A DNA stretch of 64,000 nt from Nosocomiicoccus massiliensis (GCF_002871345.2 NZ_CP136964.1:1364001-1428000), one strand, 5' to 3'. Counted from the first letter of the stretch, positions 17,503-30,734 are shown. A program made the numbers and translations. Notes: generated by a model not told the origin, from the sequence alone.

Positions 17503-17586
17503 ATGAAACATATTATTAAACTCATTTTAAGTATCTTTTTTGTGTTTTTCATCAGCATATTTACTGATAAAAAACGCGCAAAATAA
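17503..17586 (+). CDS. Possible 27-residue hydrophobic peptide
   Basis: ATG at 17503 opens MKHIIKLILSIFFVFFISI followed by FTDKKRAK and TAA: one membrane-spanning helix flanked by Lys. It sits 7 bases after nhaC and just before the I9 lipoprotein. No convincing Shine-Dalgarno is visible. It may be a real small membrane peptide or chance; not in any family I recognise. Confidence 0.25.
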   Translation: MKHIIKLILSIFFVFFISIFTDKKRAK

Positions 17587-17602
17587 TGGATCGGAGCTGA
17601 TG

Positions 17603-17983
17603 GTGTTGAAACGCTATATCATGTTGATGTCAATGTCACTACTTTTAGCTGCATGTTCAACGAATACAGATACAAAAGAGCCGTCCGAAAACGTCGAAGA
17701 ACCAAAAGAAAATATTGAAGAGAAAGATGTAGATAAAGATATGACAAAAACACGTTACATCGTCTCGTTTAATCGTGACGTTACATTAGAAGACCTAAAA
17801 GAATATGGTGTAGAAGAATCAGATGTGATTAATGAGATGGACAACATGAACATGAAGACAATCGATCTCGATGAGTCACAATACGAAAGTTTAAAAGAAG
17901 CGCCATTTGTCACGCATATTGAAGCGGATGAAGAAATCGGCATTCCCCCAGGGGAAAAAGAAGATAAATCTGATGAAATGTAA
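17603..17983 (+). CDS. Lipoprotein with a free-standing inhibitor I9-like domain
   Basis: About 126 residues. A short signal peptide ends at LLLAAC (lipobox), followed by an acidic linker of about 35 residues. The remaining domain starts with YIVSFNRDVTLEDLKEYGV and ends with PFVTHIEADEEIG, a good match in layout to the propeptide/inhibitor I9 fold that normally precedes subtilisins. Here it stands alone on a membrane anchor. GTG at 17603 or TTG at 17606 fits GGAG (17593-17596); the ATG at 17600 is too close. It may inhibit or chaperone a subtilisin such as the Vpr-like protease at 36174; that link is inference. Confidence 0.65.
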   Translation: MLKRYIMLMSMSLLLAACSTNTDTKEPSENVEEPKENIEEKDVDKDMTKTRYIVSFNRDVTLEDLKEYGVEESDVINEMDNMNMKTIDLDESQYESLKEAPFVTHIEADEEIGIPPGEKEDKSDEM

Positions 17984-17990
17984 TATCACG

Positions 17991-18017
17991 AAGGCAGACT
18001 CCGGTCTGCCTTTTTTG
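17991..18017 (+). terminator. Intrinsic terminator
   Basis: AAGGCAGAC pairs with GTCTGCCTT around TCCG, followed by six T; it ends the I9 lipoprotein transcript. Confidence 0.9.
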
Positions 18018-18042
18018 GTACAATGAACCGTGGAGGAGACAT

Positions 18043-18633
18043 ATGAGTAAATATTATGCAGTACGTAAAGGGAGAAGCCCTGGTATTTATAGAGATTGGG
18101 ACACTGCAAAGCGCGAAGTGATGGGTTTTAGCGGTGCAGAGTATAAATCATTTAAAACTGAAGATGAAGCACTTCAGTTTATAAATTTAAACAAAAAAGA
18201 AGCTATAAAGTTAGATGGGCTTATAGCGTATGTTGACGGGAGTTATGATAAGCGATCAGAACGCGCAGGATTTGGTGCAATTCTAATTGAAGATGGTAAA
18301 GTAATACACGAAGCGTCGAAAGAGATTGCTATTAATAAAGAAAACAACTTATGGAACGTCAGCGCTGAAATTGGTGGAGTACTATATGCAGTTAACTATG
18401 CGATTTCAAATCAGTACGATAAAATTCACGTCCATTATGACTATGCAGGTTTAGAAAAATGGGCAACGAAAGAGTGGCGTGCAAATAAACCGACAACAAA
18501 AGAATATCAGAAGCAAATGGAGCAACTGATGCACCAAATCAAAGTAGATTTTATAAAAGTGAAAGCACACACTGGAGATTTTTATAACGAGCGCGCAGAT
18601 AATCTTGCAAAACAATCAATTATGGAGGACTAA
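18043..18633 (+). CDS. rnhA: Ribonuclease HI with N-terminal hybrid-binding domain
   Basis: Cleaves the RNA strand of RNA-DNA hybrids. The N-terminal 50 residues (KYYAVRKGRSPGIYRDWDTAK ... FKTEDEALQFI) are the hybrid-binding domain also called viroplasmin. The RNase H fold follows from about residue 58, with the catalytic set visible: Asp in YVDGSYD, Glu in WNVSAEIGG, Asp in HVHYDYAGL and Asp in NERADNLAK; the His loop is KAHTGD. Length 196 is normal for this two-domain form. It is followed directly by a HAD phosphatase gene, forming a two-gene unit. Confidence 0.9.
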   Translation: MSKYYAVRKGRSPGIYRDWDTAKREVMGFSGAEYKSFKTEDEALQFINLNKKEAIKLDGLIAYVDGSYDKRSERAGFGAILIEDGKVIHEASKEIAINKENNLWNVSAEIGGVLYAVNYAISNQYDKIHVHYDYAGLEKWATKEWRANKPTTKEYQKQMEQLMHQIKVDFIKVKAHTGDFYNERADNLAKQSIMED

Positions 18634-19410
18634 ATGGTGAAAAAATTATTGTTTTTTGACATTGACGGAACACTTTATAATACATCGGTCAAAGTACCAG
18701 AATCTACTAAACGTGCGATTGAGTCTCTTAAAAAAGATGGACATACGTTAGTCATTGCGACAGGTCGCGCACCGTTTTTATTTAAAGATTTAAGAGAAGA
18801 GTTAGGTATTGAGTCGTTCATCGCATTAAACGGACAATACGCAGTCGTTGATGGAGAAGTGATTTACAAAAATCCGATTCCGAGTGACTTGTTAGAAGAA
18901 ATATCTAAAGACGCTAAAAAACATAACCATCCAGTCGTCTATTTAAACGATACACATATGGTGTCAAATATAAAAGGTCATAGCCGAATCAACGAAGGGT
19001 TAGGCTCTTTAAAGTTCGATCAATCACCTGGACATAATGAAAACTTCCACCTTGAAAACGAAGTGTACCAAGGATTACTCTTCTGTACAGAAGATGAAGA
19101 AGACTATTATAAAGAAAGATATAGTGAGTTAGACTTTTTAAGATGGCATCGAGTGTCGTTAGACGTAATGCCAAAAGGCGGATCTAAAGCAGAAACAGTT
19201 AAAAAAGTGATCGAAAAGCTCGGATTTAATGAAGATGACGTCTATGCATTTGGAGACGGACCGAACGATTATGACATGTTAAAGCTCGTTAAGCACTCTG
19301 TTGCGATGGGTAACGGTGTCGATGAAACGAAATCAGTCGCCGAATATGTCACGAGTCACGTCGATGACGACGGATTATATCATGCGTTAAAACATTATAA
19401 ACTCATTTAA
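18634..19410 (+). CDS. Cof-type HAD-IIB phosphatase
   Basis: A 258-residue haloacid dehalogenase superfamily phosphatase. Motif I FFDIDGTLYN (residues 7-16), motif II TGRAP (about 48-52), the Lys of motif III in KGGSKAETVKKV and motif IV FGDGPNDYDML are all intact, with a C2B cap between. Such enzymes dephosphorylate sugar phosphates, FMN or PLP; the substrate is unknown. The ATG follows the rnhA stop with no gap, and GGAGG lies inside the rnhA end, so the two are coupled. Confidence 0.88.
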   Translation: MVKKLLFFDIDGTLYNTSVKVPESTKRAIESLKKDGHTLVIATGRAPFLFKDLREELGIESFIALNGQYAVVDGEVIYKNPIPSDLLEEISKDAKKHNHPVVYLNDTHMVSNIKGHSRINEGLGSLKFDQSPGHNENFHLENEVYQGLLFCTEDEEDYYKERYSELDFLRWHRVSLDVMPKGGSKAETVKKVIEKLGFNEDDVYAFGDGPNDYDMLKLVKHSVAMGNGVDETKSVAEYVTSHVDDDGLYHALKHYKLI

Positions 19411-19417
19411 ATAAAAC

Positions 19418-19447
19418 TAGCCGTGTCCGTATAAACGGATGCGGCTA
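19418..19447. terminator. Intrinsic terminator between HAD phosphatase and mntR
   Basis: TAGCCG-TG-TCCG pairs with CGGA-TG-CGGCTA (two non-Watson-Crick positions). The T-rich tail (GTTTTATTT) is on the minus strand, favouring mntR; the plus strand tail is weak. Confidence 0.6.
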
Positions 19448-20101
19448 TTATAATGGTCGAACGAATATAAATTGTGCGATTGTAGAGGATATATATACGA
19501 TTTCTCCGTTTGTTTCATTGTATAGTTCGTATGAGTCAAGCATATCATCGAAGTTCTTTACAGTGACGACGTCGTTTATGTTTAAGTTTTGGTTTTTAAA
19601 GTAATGTACGAGTCGGTCTTCGTTTACGAAACGCTGGATGACGACGGAATCGCTAATTTTTATGTCCGGTAAGATTTTCGCGTGGCGATCTGCGATTTCC
19701 ATATCTTCAGGTAAAATCGCTCCGCCATGTGGACAATATTTTGGACGTCCTAGATATTCGTATATTCTTTCAGCGAGTTTATCTGAAGTCGAGTGCTCTA
19801 ATAGTTCAGCTTCGTCGTGAACCTCATCGATAGAAAAACCAAGTTTTTCAACGAGAAACACTTCCCATAGACGATGTTTATGGACGAGTCGTTTTGCTTC
19901 TTCTGCGCCTTCAGCGGTAAGCATACTTCCGTGATACGGCTTTAAATCGATCCAGCCGATTTTAACTAGGCTGTTCATCATCTCGGTAACTGTTGGTGGT
20001 GAAATATTGAGTTTTTGAGATATCGATTTATTAGATACTCTAGAAAACTCGCCACCGAGTTCATATATGATTTTTAAGTAATCTTCTCTCGTCGGACTCA
20101 T
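19448..20101 (-). CDS. mntR: Manganese-dependent repressor MntR (DtxR family)
   Basis: A 217-residue metalloregulator that represses Mn(II) uptake genes when manganese is bound. The N-terminal winged helix (TREDYLKIIYEL, then ISPPTVTEMMNSLVKIGW) binds DNA; metal ligands of the family lie in REDYL and in HDEAELLEH (about residues 95-103). The C-terminal part (about 150-217) is an FeoA/SH3-like domain, present in the long staphylococcal form. GGGTGG lies about 8 bases before the ATG. Its target genes are not in this window. Confidence 0.88.
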   Translation of the reverse strand: MSPTREDYLKIIYELGGEFSRVSNKSISQKLNISPPTVTEMMNSLVKIGWIDLKPYHGSMLTAEGAEEAKRLVHKHRLWEVFLVEKLGFSIDEVHDEAELLEHSTSDKLAERIYEYLGRPKYCPHGGAILPEDMEIADRHAKILPDIKISDSVVIQRFVNEDRLVHYFKNQNLNINDVVTVKNFDDMLDSYELYNETNGEIVYISSTIAQFIFVRPL

Positions 20102-20241
20102 GTATAAACCACCCTTCGTTATGTAACTTAATTATGCAATGAATATTAATCTCGTGCAACATTCGTTTATTTTATCATTTAAATAGGATACGTTATAATG
20201 TAAGAATAGAAAAATATGTTCGAAAAAAGTTAAGGAAGTGT

Positions 20242-21552
20242 ATGAATATGACAAGAATGATAGACATCATTACAAAAAAACGTGACAATATCGAATTATC
20301 AAAAGAAGAGATTAAATCGTTTGTTCAAGGATATACAAATGGAGATATCCCAGATTATCAAGCATCGAGTCTACTGATGGCAATCTTTTTAAACGGTATG
20401 ACAGAAGATGAAGTTGCAACGTTAACGATGGAAATGGTTGAGTCTGGAGACCAAATCGACTTATCTGGAATCGAAGGGTTTAAAGTAGATAAACACTCGA
20501 CAGGTGGTGTTGGTGATACTACGACGTTAGTATTAGCACCACTCGTTGCAGCAGTTGGCGTTCCAGTGCCTAAAATGAGTGGAAGAGGGCTAGGACATAC
20601 AGGTGGAACGGTTGATAAGCTTGAAGCAATGGAAGGATTCCATGTTGAATTATCTCAAGAAGAATTTATCGATCTCGTAAACAAACAAAAACTTGCACTA
20701 GTCGGACAATCAGGTAACTTAACTCCGGCAGATAAACTGATTTACGCTTTACGTGACGTTACAGGAACAGTAAACTCGATCCCACTAATCGCAAGTTCGA
20801 TTATGTCTAAAAAAATCGCAGCAGGTGCAGATGGTATCGTTCTCGATGTAAAAGTTGGTGACGGCGCATTTATGAAAAACGAAAAAGACGCAGAGGCACT
20901 CGCACATACGATGGTACAAATTGGTAATAATGTCGGACGAAATACGATGGCAGTTATTTCAAGCATGGAAGAGCCACTCGGTTATGCGATTGGTAACGCG
21001 CTAGAAGTGATTGAAGCAATTGAAACGTTAAAAGGGAAAGGTCCAGAAGATCTTACGGAATTATCGCTTGTCCTCGGTAGTCAAATGGTTGTTCTTGGTG
21101 GCGGTGCAAACAGTTTAGAAGAAGCACGTGGACTATTAGAGAAAGCAATCGAAGATGGTTCGGCACTTGAAAAATTTAGACAACTTATCGTTAGTCAAGG
21201 TGGTAACGGTGACGTGATTGATGACTACAGTCTATTGCCTACTTCTGAATATACGATTGAAGTAAAATCAGACAAAGCAGGATACGTCACTCAAATTGAG
21301 TCTGAAAATATGGGTATAGCAGCATCGATTTTAGGTGCTGGACGTGAAACGAAAGAAAGTGAGATTGACTTAGCGGTCGGTATCGTTCTAGAGAAAAAAG
21401 TTGGAGATAAAGTAGAAGTTGGAGACACACTAGCAGTGATTCACTCTAACAAAGAAAATGTGGATGACGTCATTTCACGCGTTAAAGATTGTTATACGTT
21501 TGGTGAAGAAGGAGTTCATCCAACACTCATTAAAAAAGTGATTACAGAATAG
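20242..21552 (+). CDS. pdp: Pyrimidine-nucleoside phosphorylase
   Basis: Phosphorolysis of uridine, thymidine and deoxyuridine in nucleoside salvage; homodimeric, cytoplasmic, 436 residues. The phosphate-binding stretch [19 protein letters not shown] and [19 protein letters not shown] are highly conserved, as is [10 protein letters not shown]. ATGs at 20242 and 20248 are both possible behind TAAGGAAG; relatives begin MRMIDII, which slightly favours 20248. The stop overlaps the ribosome binding site of the next gene, so the two are co-transcribed. Confidence 0.95.
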   Translation: MNMTRMIDIITKKRDNIELSKEEIKSFVQGYTNGDIPDYQASSLLMAIFLNGMTEDEVATLTMEMVESGDQIDLSGIEGFKVDKHSTGGVGDTTTLVLAPLVAAVGVPVPKMSGRGLGHTGGTVDKLEAMEGFHVELSQEEFIDLVNKQKLALVGQSGNLTPADKLIYALRDVTGTVNSIPLIASSIMSKKIAAGADGIVLDVKVGDGAFMKNEKDAEALAHTMVQIGNNVGRNTMAVISSMEEPLGYAIGNALEVIEAIETLKGKGPEDLTELSLVLGSQMVVLGGGANSLEEARGLLEKAIEDGSALEKFRQLIVSQGGNGDVIDDYSLLPTSEYTIEVKSDKAGYVTQIESENMGIAASILGAGRETKESEIDLAVGIVLEKKVGDKVEVGDTLAVIHSNKENVDDVISRVKDCYTFGEEGVHPTLIKKVITE

Positions 21553-21563
21553 AGGTGTATATA

Positions 21564-22706
21564 TTGAAACGATGGATTCCGCAATATGACAAGCTTAGAG
21601 AAACATCAAAAGAAAAAGTAGATGCACAGTTAAACGAGCTAGATTTAGAAAGAGTTAAATCTGTCTATGAAGACGTATATGTAAATCAGACGACGTTTGA
21701 TACGTCAAATGTTGAAGAAGTCCCGTACGTGACAAAAGAAGAGTTAGACGTAGAAGCATTAGAACGTTTAGCACATACATCGATTGAAAACGGAAAAGTC
21801 GCGGTACTTTTAATGGCTGGTGGACAAGGGACACGCCTCGGGTACGACGGTCCGAAAGGTACGTTTATGTTTGACGACGTATCGCTTTTTGAACTTCAAG
21901 CGCGTCAAATCTTAAAATATAAAAAAGAAGACGTGTTAAACGTTCATTGGTACATTATGACGAGCGACATTAATCACGATGAAACAGTTCAATTTTTCGA
22001 AGAAAAAAACTACTTCGGATTACCAAAAGAAAATGTTCGCTTCTTTAAGCAAGAGCATTTTCCGTCTCTATCAAAATCTGGAGAGTTACTATTAACTAAA
22101 GAAGAAGAAATAATGATTACACCGAACGGAAACGGTGGAATATTTAGTGCGCTTAAAGCGAGCGGTATGCTAGAAGATATGAAATCGCGTGGCGTTGAAG
22201 CGGTGTTTATGAATAACGTCGACAATGTCGTCGTAAAAGTACTCGACGAAGTACTTGTCGGTCTTCATTTAGATGAAAAAAATGAAGTGACGTCAAAATC
22301 GATTACACCTAAACCAAATGAAAGTGTCGGTCGACTCGCGTTACTTGACGGTAAGAAAACAGTCGTTGAATACACTGAAATTCCTGACGGAGAAGATGCG
22401 TCATTTACAAATGGAAATATCGGTATTCATGTATTTAGTATCCCGTTTATCGAGAAAGCGGCAGAGGCGGATATGCCATATCACCTCGCGCTTAAAAACT
22501 TAGAGTTTTTAGATGATGATTTAAAGTTAGTAAAAGAAGAAGCGTTAAAATTTGAAAAGTTCTATTTCGACGCATTTATCGTTGCAAATAAACATAAGAC
22601 GCTTCAAGTGGACCGTGCAGGAGAATTTTCACCACTTAAAAACAAAGAGGGTCAAGATAGTGTGGAAACAGCGCGTCGTGATCTTGAGAGGTACGAACTG
22701 ATATAG
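21564..22706 (+). CDS. UDPGP-type sugar-1-phosphate uridylyltransferase
   Basis: A 380-residue enzyme of the eukaryotic-like UDP-sugar pyrophosphorylase family (UDP-GlcNAc or UDP-Glc), making a UDP sugar from UTP. The nucleotide-binding motif LLMAGGQGTRLGYDGPKGTF is near residue 75-95; MTPNGNGGIF-like (ITPNGNGGIFSALKASG) and the metal site VDNVVVKV follow. TTG at 21564 is chosen since AGAGGTG (21551-21557) precedes it; GTG at 21555 lies in that site. It is co-transcribed with pdp. The sugar specificity is not certain. Confidence 0.85.
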   Translation: MKRWIPQYDKLRETSKEKVDAQLNELDLERVKSVYEDVYVNQTTFDTSNVEEVPYVTKEELDVEALERLAHTSIENGKVAVLLMAGGQGTRLGYDGPKGTFMFDDVSLFELQARQILKYKKEDVLNVHWYIMTSDINHDETVQFFEEKNYFGLPKENVRFFKQEHFPSLSKSGELLLTKEEEIMITPNGNGGIFSALKASGMLEDMKSRGVEAVFMNNVDNVVVKVLDEVLVGLHLDEKNEVTSKSITPKPNESVGRLALLDGKKTVVEYTEIPDGEDASFTNGNIGIHVFSIPFIEKAAEADMPYHLALKNLEFLDDDLKLVKEEALKFEKFYFDAFIVANKHKTLQVDRAGEFSPLKNKEGQDSVETARRDLERYELI

Positions 22707-23381
22707 ATGAAAGAAAATAATATCTCTGTTGAAAAAACTTTAAAACACATTATTCCTTTATCGTTTGGTGAAGAAGTAGGAAATAGCGTCAGTCACGGTG
22801 TCGCAACATTTCTATTTATATTTTTACTTCCTTTTACTGCGATATATATGTATGTAGAAGGTGGGGCAATGCATGCGTTTGGCGGTAGCGTGTATGTCAT
22901 TTCAATTATTACAATGTTTTTATCGTCGACGATTTACCATATTATGGCACCGGGCACACATCACAAATATGTCATGCGTTTAATTGACCATAGTTGTATA
23001 TACATTGCGATTGCCGGTACGTATACACCAGTCGCGCTTAGCGTTATCGGTGGATTTTGGGGATATACGATTCTCATACTCCAGTGGAGTGCGGCGATTT
23101 TAGGTGTACTATATAAGACGTTAAGTCCGAAAGTCAGTCCAAAAATTAGCTTAGCGTTTTATCTTGTGATGGGGTGGATGATTGTACCGTTTTTACCTGC
23201 CGTATTATTTGGTACAAATATTATGTTTTTAGTCATGCTTTTTATAGGTGGCGTATTATATACAATTGGCGCATGGTTCTATGCGCAAAAAGATAAGCGA
23301 TACTTCCATATGATATGGCACTTTTTTATATTTATAGCGAGTGTCGCTCATTATATCGGTATCGTGTTCTACATGATTTAA
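22707..23381 (+). CDS. trhA: Hemolysin III / TrhA family membrane protein
   Basis: A 224-residue seven-helix membrane protein of the PAQR/HlyIII superfamily. Metal-site motifs are intact: SSTIYHIMAP, LIDHSCIYIAIAGTYTP and HMIWHFFIF, giving the Ser, Asp and three His of the family. Bacillus TrhA affects membrane energetics and fluidity; true haemolysis is not implied. The ATG follows the preceding stop immediately (TAG-ATG), so it is the third gene of the pdp unit. Confidence 0.88.
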   Translation: MKENNISVEKTLKHIIPLSFGEEVGNSVSHGVATFLFIFLLPFTAIYMYVEGGAMHAFGGSVYVISIITMFLSSTIYHIMAPGTHHKYVMRLIDHSCIYIAIAGTYTPVALSVIGGFWGYTILILQWSAAILGVLYKTLSPKVSPKISLAFYLVMGWMIVPFLPAVLFGTNIMFLVMLFIGGVLYTIGAWFYAQKDKRYFHMIWHFFIFIASVAHYIGIVFYMI

Positions 23382-23476
23382 CATAAAATCAGACTTCATA
23401 CGCATTTTATTGCATGAAGCAATCGCTTATTATGATAATATAAGTTCAAATAGCGATTATCGAGAGGGGATTTTAA

Positions 23477-24523
23477 ATGATAACAGAGTCAGAAGTACGT
23501 CAAATAGTGGAGAGTGTAAACGATCCGATTTTAAACGTACCGATTTCTGAAACGAGTGGTATCGAATCAGTCAAAATAATAGAAGATAAAGGACACGTCA
23601 GCTTAAAGATTTTAATTGGACGTTTAGGTGGACAAGAACAGTTAGACTTACAAATTAAAATCGTTAATTTATTAAAAGAAGCGGGCGCTAACAGTGTCGG
23701 TCTTCGTTTTGACGAATTACCAGAAGAAGAAATTAATAAACATAAAGCGACGATGGGTAACCAATACGAAAGTCAGTTTGATATGGAGAAAACGAAGTTC
23801 ATCTCTGTAGCATCTGGTAAAGGTGGCGTTGGTAAATCAACGGTTACGGTAAACCTTGCGGTTAAATTACAAAAGCTTGGTAAAAGAGTTGGAATCATCG
23901 ACGCAGATATATACGGGTTTAGTGTGCCAGATATGATGGGGATTTCAGAGCAACCCGAAATTAAAGATAAAAAAATTATTCCGGTTGAACGCTTCGGGGT
24001 TCAAGTTATTTCTATGGGATTCTTTGTTGAGGAGAATACGCCTGTCATTTGGAGAGGGCCAATGCTCGGTAAAATGTTAACGAGCTTCTTTAAAGAAGTA
24101 GAATGGGGCGACCTAGACTATCTTCTACTCGATTTACCACCAGGAACAGGAGATGTTGCGCTTGACGTACATCAAATGTTACCTGAAAGTAAAGAGATTA
24201 TCGTAACGACACCACATCCAACAGCAGCATTCGTTGCAGCTCGTGCAGGAGCGATGGCAATTCATACGGATCACGAGATTTTAGGTGTTGTAGAGAATAT
24301 GTCTTACTTTGAAAGTAAAGAAACAGGCAATAAGGAATATATATTCGGTAAAGGTGGCGGACAAAAACTCGCGGAAGAGTTAAACGTGCCGTTACTCGGG
24401 CAGATTCCACTTGGCCAACCAAACTTTGACAAAGAAGACTTTGCACCGTCCGTTTACCTTGAAGGTGAAATTAGCGATCATTATGAGAAAATCGCAAAAC
24501 GCATTATCGAGGAAGAAGAATGA
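23477..24523 (+). CDS. salA: Mrp/NBP35-type P-loop ATPase (SalA-like)
   Basis: A 348-residue MinD/Mrp family ATPase. The N-terminal 90 residues form a DUF59/MIP18-like domain; the deviant Walker A SGKGGVGKST lies at about 113-122 and DLPPGTGD follows. Canonical Mrp proteins carry a C-terminal CxxC that bridges a 4Fe-4S cluster, but this protein contains no cysteine at all; the corresponding place reads NMSYFESKETGNKEYIFG. That fits the SalA branch, which in Bacillus acts as an ATP-dependent regulator, better than an iron-sulfur carrier. It overlaps kbaA by ATGA, and the neighbourhood matches salA-kbaA of Bacillus. Confidence 0.82.
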   Translation: MITESEVRQIVESVNDPILNVPISETSGIESVKIIEDKGHVSLKILIGRLGGQEQLDLQIKIVNLLKEAGANSVGLRFDELPEEEINKHKATMGNQYESQFDMEKTKFISVASGKGGVGKSTVTVNLAVKLQKLGKRVGIIDADIYGFSVPDMMGISEQPEIKDKKIIPVERFGVQVISMGFFVEENTPVIWRGPMLGKMLTSFFKEVEWGDLDYLLLDLPPGTGDVALDVHQMLPESKEIIVTTPHPTAAFVAARAGAMAIHTDHEILGVVENMSYFESKETGNKEYIFGKGGGQKLAEELNVPLLGQIPLGQPNFDKEDFAPSVYLEGEISDHYEKIAKRIIEEEE

Positions 24524-25155
24524 GTTCAAAATATGTTGTTAAGTTTTACTTTACGACGTTAATTATCGGTGTAATTGCGTCTACTTTTATCAGTCTGTTT
24601 ACAGAATATGAGAACGTGACGAGTCACTTGTTTAAAGGGGACTTCTCTGAGTTTTTCGTCGGTTTAATATGGATTATAGGATACGGACTTATTATCGCGA
24701 CTGTCGCACAAGTTGTTTTCTATATATACTTGTTCATTAACCCACTTGGACTCGGGATATTTAGAAGTTTTTGGCCATACGTACAAATCCTTCTTATTAT
24801 GTATGCGATATTTGATCTTTTCTACTTAAGATTTTTCAAAGTTGGAAAAGATCACGGTTCAACGTTTGAATTCATATGGATACCAATTATTGTTGTAATT
24901 GTCGGATTCGTAGTCGCATATGTTAAAAATAAACAAGTCGAAAAGAATATCTTTATACCGTCATTGTTCTTTATGATATTTATGACGTCGTTAACACTAC
25001 TACCATTTATATCAGTAGAAGATACGACTTGGATATACCGTTCGATATTTACTGTACTCATATTAAATGCGTACCAATTACTTAGATTGCCAAAATATAT
25101 TGAAGCATCTAGAGAAGATAAAATCGCACGCGGTATCGTTAACAAAGACAAATAA
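24520..25155 (+). CDS. kbaA: KbaA-like membrane protein
   Basis: A 211-residue integral membrane protein with about six hydrophobic helices. In sequence pattern (YYFTTLxxGxxxS start, INPLGLGIFRSFWPYVQI loop, FDLFYLRFF) and in position after a SalA-type ATPase and before an rRNA operon it matches KbaA, described in Bacillus as needed for activation of the sporulation kinase KinB. No KinB or sporulation gene is visible here, so a more general membrane role is likely. Translation is coupled to salA (ATGA). A strong terminator follows. Confidence 0.75.
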   Translation: MSSKYVVKFYFTTLIIGVIASTFISLFTEYENVTSHLFKGDFSEFFVGLIWIIGYGLIIATVAQVVFYIYLFINPLGLGIFRSFWPYVQILLIMYAIFDLFYLRFFKVGKDHGSTFEFIWIPIIVVIVGFVVAYVKNKQVEKNIFIPSLFFMIFMTSLTLLPFISVEDTTWIYRSIFTVLILNAYQLLRLPKYIEASREDKIARGIVNKDK

Positions 25156-25163
25156 AAGACTAT

Positions 25164-25203
25164 AACTTTAGAGCGCTACACCAGCGCTCTAAAGTTTTTT
25201 AAA
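25164..25203 (+). terminator. Intrinsic terminator of salA-kbaA
   Basis: AACTTTAGAGCGCT pairs perfectly with AGCGCTCTAAAGTT around ACACC, followed by TTTTTT. It insulates the rrn promoters from upstream transcription. Confidence 0.95.
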
Positions 25204-25220
25204 AAGATATATTTTTACGC

Positions 25221-25249
25221 TTGACCATTTTTTGTTTACTTGCTATTAT
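25221..25249 (+). promoter_or_regulatory. rrn promoter P1
   Basis: TTGACC (25221-25226), 17 bases, TATTAT (25244-25249), with AT-rich sequence upstream. Good sigma-A elements at ideal spacing. Confidence 0.75.
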
Positions 25250-25317
25250 ATAAAAGTCGTCAAAATCAAGAAACGACAGACGCACGAAAAATAAATTTTA
25301 AAATATCAAAAAATAAC

Positions 25318-25346
25318 TTGCTTTAATTTTTTGAACGTGCTATAGT
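25318..25346 (+). promoter_or_regulatory. rrn promoter P2
   Basis: TTGCTT (25318-25323), 17 bases, TATAGT (25341-25346), preceded by a long A/T-rich stretch that could act as an UP element. About 97 bases downstream of P1, giving the tandem arrangement usual for Firmicute rrn operons. Confidence 0.75.
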
Positions 25347-25503
25347 AAATATTGCGCTTTTCAAAAGCGCGACAAATGAACATTGAAAACTGAATGACAA
25401 TATGTCAACGTTAATTCCGATAAAAAGAAGTTACTATATAAAGGTAACGAAACTAGAGCGACTAGTATAAAACGCAGTTTAAAAGAGCTAGAAAACTCTA
25501 ACT
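25347..25503 (+). other. rrn leader with hairpin and 16S processing arm
   Basis: GCGCTT/AAGCGC (25354-25370) forms a small hairpin right at the predicted P2 start. The stretch 25381-25407 is complementary to 27087-27112 downstream of 16S (one bulge, two weak pairs), forming the stem cut by RNase III to release pre-16S. Confidence 0.7.
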
Positions 25504-30126
<4,623 letters not shown>

Positions 30127-30181
30127 CAATATGATTCAAGCGTGTAACTACGAATTGCTTCTATTTGGTTTTGAGTGTATG

Positions 30182-30295
30182 TCTAGTGACGATGGCGGAG
30201 AGGCCACACCTGTTCCCATGCCGAACACAGAAGTTAAGCTCTCCAGCGCCGATGGTAGTTCGGTTGACCCGTGCTAGAGTAGGACGTCGCTAGGC
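30182..30295 (+). rRNA. 5S ribosomal RNA
   Basis: About 114 bases with the conserved CACACCTGTTCCCATGCCGA and AACACAGAAGTTAAGCTC segments and complementary ends. It lies 55 bases after 23S and 17 before tRNA-Asn. Confidence 0.95.
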
Positions 30296-30312
30296 AAACA
30301 TTTTTATATTAT

Positions 30313-30384
30313 TCCGCAGTAGCTCAGTGGTAGAGCTATCGGCTGTTAACCGATCGGTCGTAAGTTCGAATCTTACCTGCGGAG
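30313..30384 (+). tRNA. tRNA-Asn (GTT)
   Basis: Acceptor TCCGCAG pairs with CTGCGGA; anticodon loop CTGTTAA; T-loop GTTCGAATC; discriminator G. CCA is not encoded. Confidence 0.95.
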
Positions 30385-30391
30385 CTTTTAT

Positions 30392-30463
30392 GGCCCCTTG
30401 GTCAAGCGGTTAAGACACCGCCCTTTCACGGCGGTAACACGGGTTCGAGTCCCGTAGGGGTCA
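30392..30463 (+). tRNA. tRNA-Glu (TTC)
   Basis: Acceptor GGCCCCT pairs with AGGGGTC; anticodon loop CTTTCAC; T-loop GTTCGAGTC; discriminator A. CCA is not encoded. Confidence 0.95.
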
Positions 30464-30487
30464 CTTTTTTATACAATTTTATAACTT

Positions 30488-30560
30488 GGAGAATTAGCTC
30501 AGCTGGGAGAGCACCTGCCTTACAAGCAGGGGGTCGGTGGTTCGAGCCCGCCATTCTCCA
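30488..30560 (+). tRNA. tRNA-Val (TAC)
   Basis: Acceptor GGAGAAT pairs with ATTCTCC; anticodon loop CTTACAA; T-loop GTTCGAGCC; discriminator A. CCA is not encoded. Confidence 0.95.
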
Positions 30561-30569
30561 TTTTTTTAT

Positions 30570-30653
30570 GGAAGGGTAGCGAAGTGGCTAAACGCGGCGG
30601 ACTGTAAATCCGCTCCTTCGGGTTCGGCAGTTCGAATCTGCCCCCTTCCACCA
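30570..30653 (+). tRNA. tRNA-Tyr (GTA)
   Basis: Acceptor GGAAGGG pairs with CCCTTCC; anticodon loop CTGTAAA; long variable arm (class II); the only tRNA of this cluster with an encoded CCA (30651-30653). Confidence 0.95.
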
Positions 30654-30659
30654 TTATAT

Positions 30660-30731
30660 TGGCCTGTAGCCAAGCGGTAAGGCAACGGATTTTGGCTCCG
30701 TCATGCAAAGGTTCGAATCCTTTCAGGCCAG
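30660..30731 (+). tRNA. tRNA-Gln (TTG)
   Basis: Acceptor TGGCCTG pairs with CAGGCCA; anticodon loop TTTTGGC; T-loop GTTCGAATC; discriminator G. CCA is not encoded. Confidence 0.95.
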
Positions 30732-30734
30732 TAT

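Noticed and set aside
25354..25370. Hairpin after rrn P2 as a terminator
   Set aside because: Short stem, no T run, and it lies at the expected transcription start.
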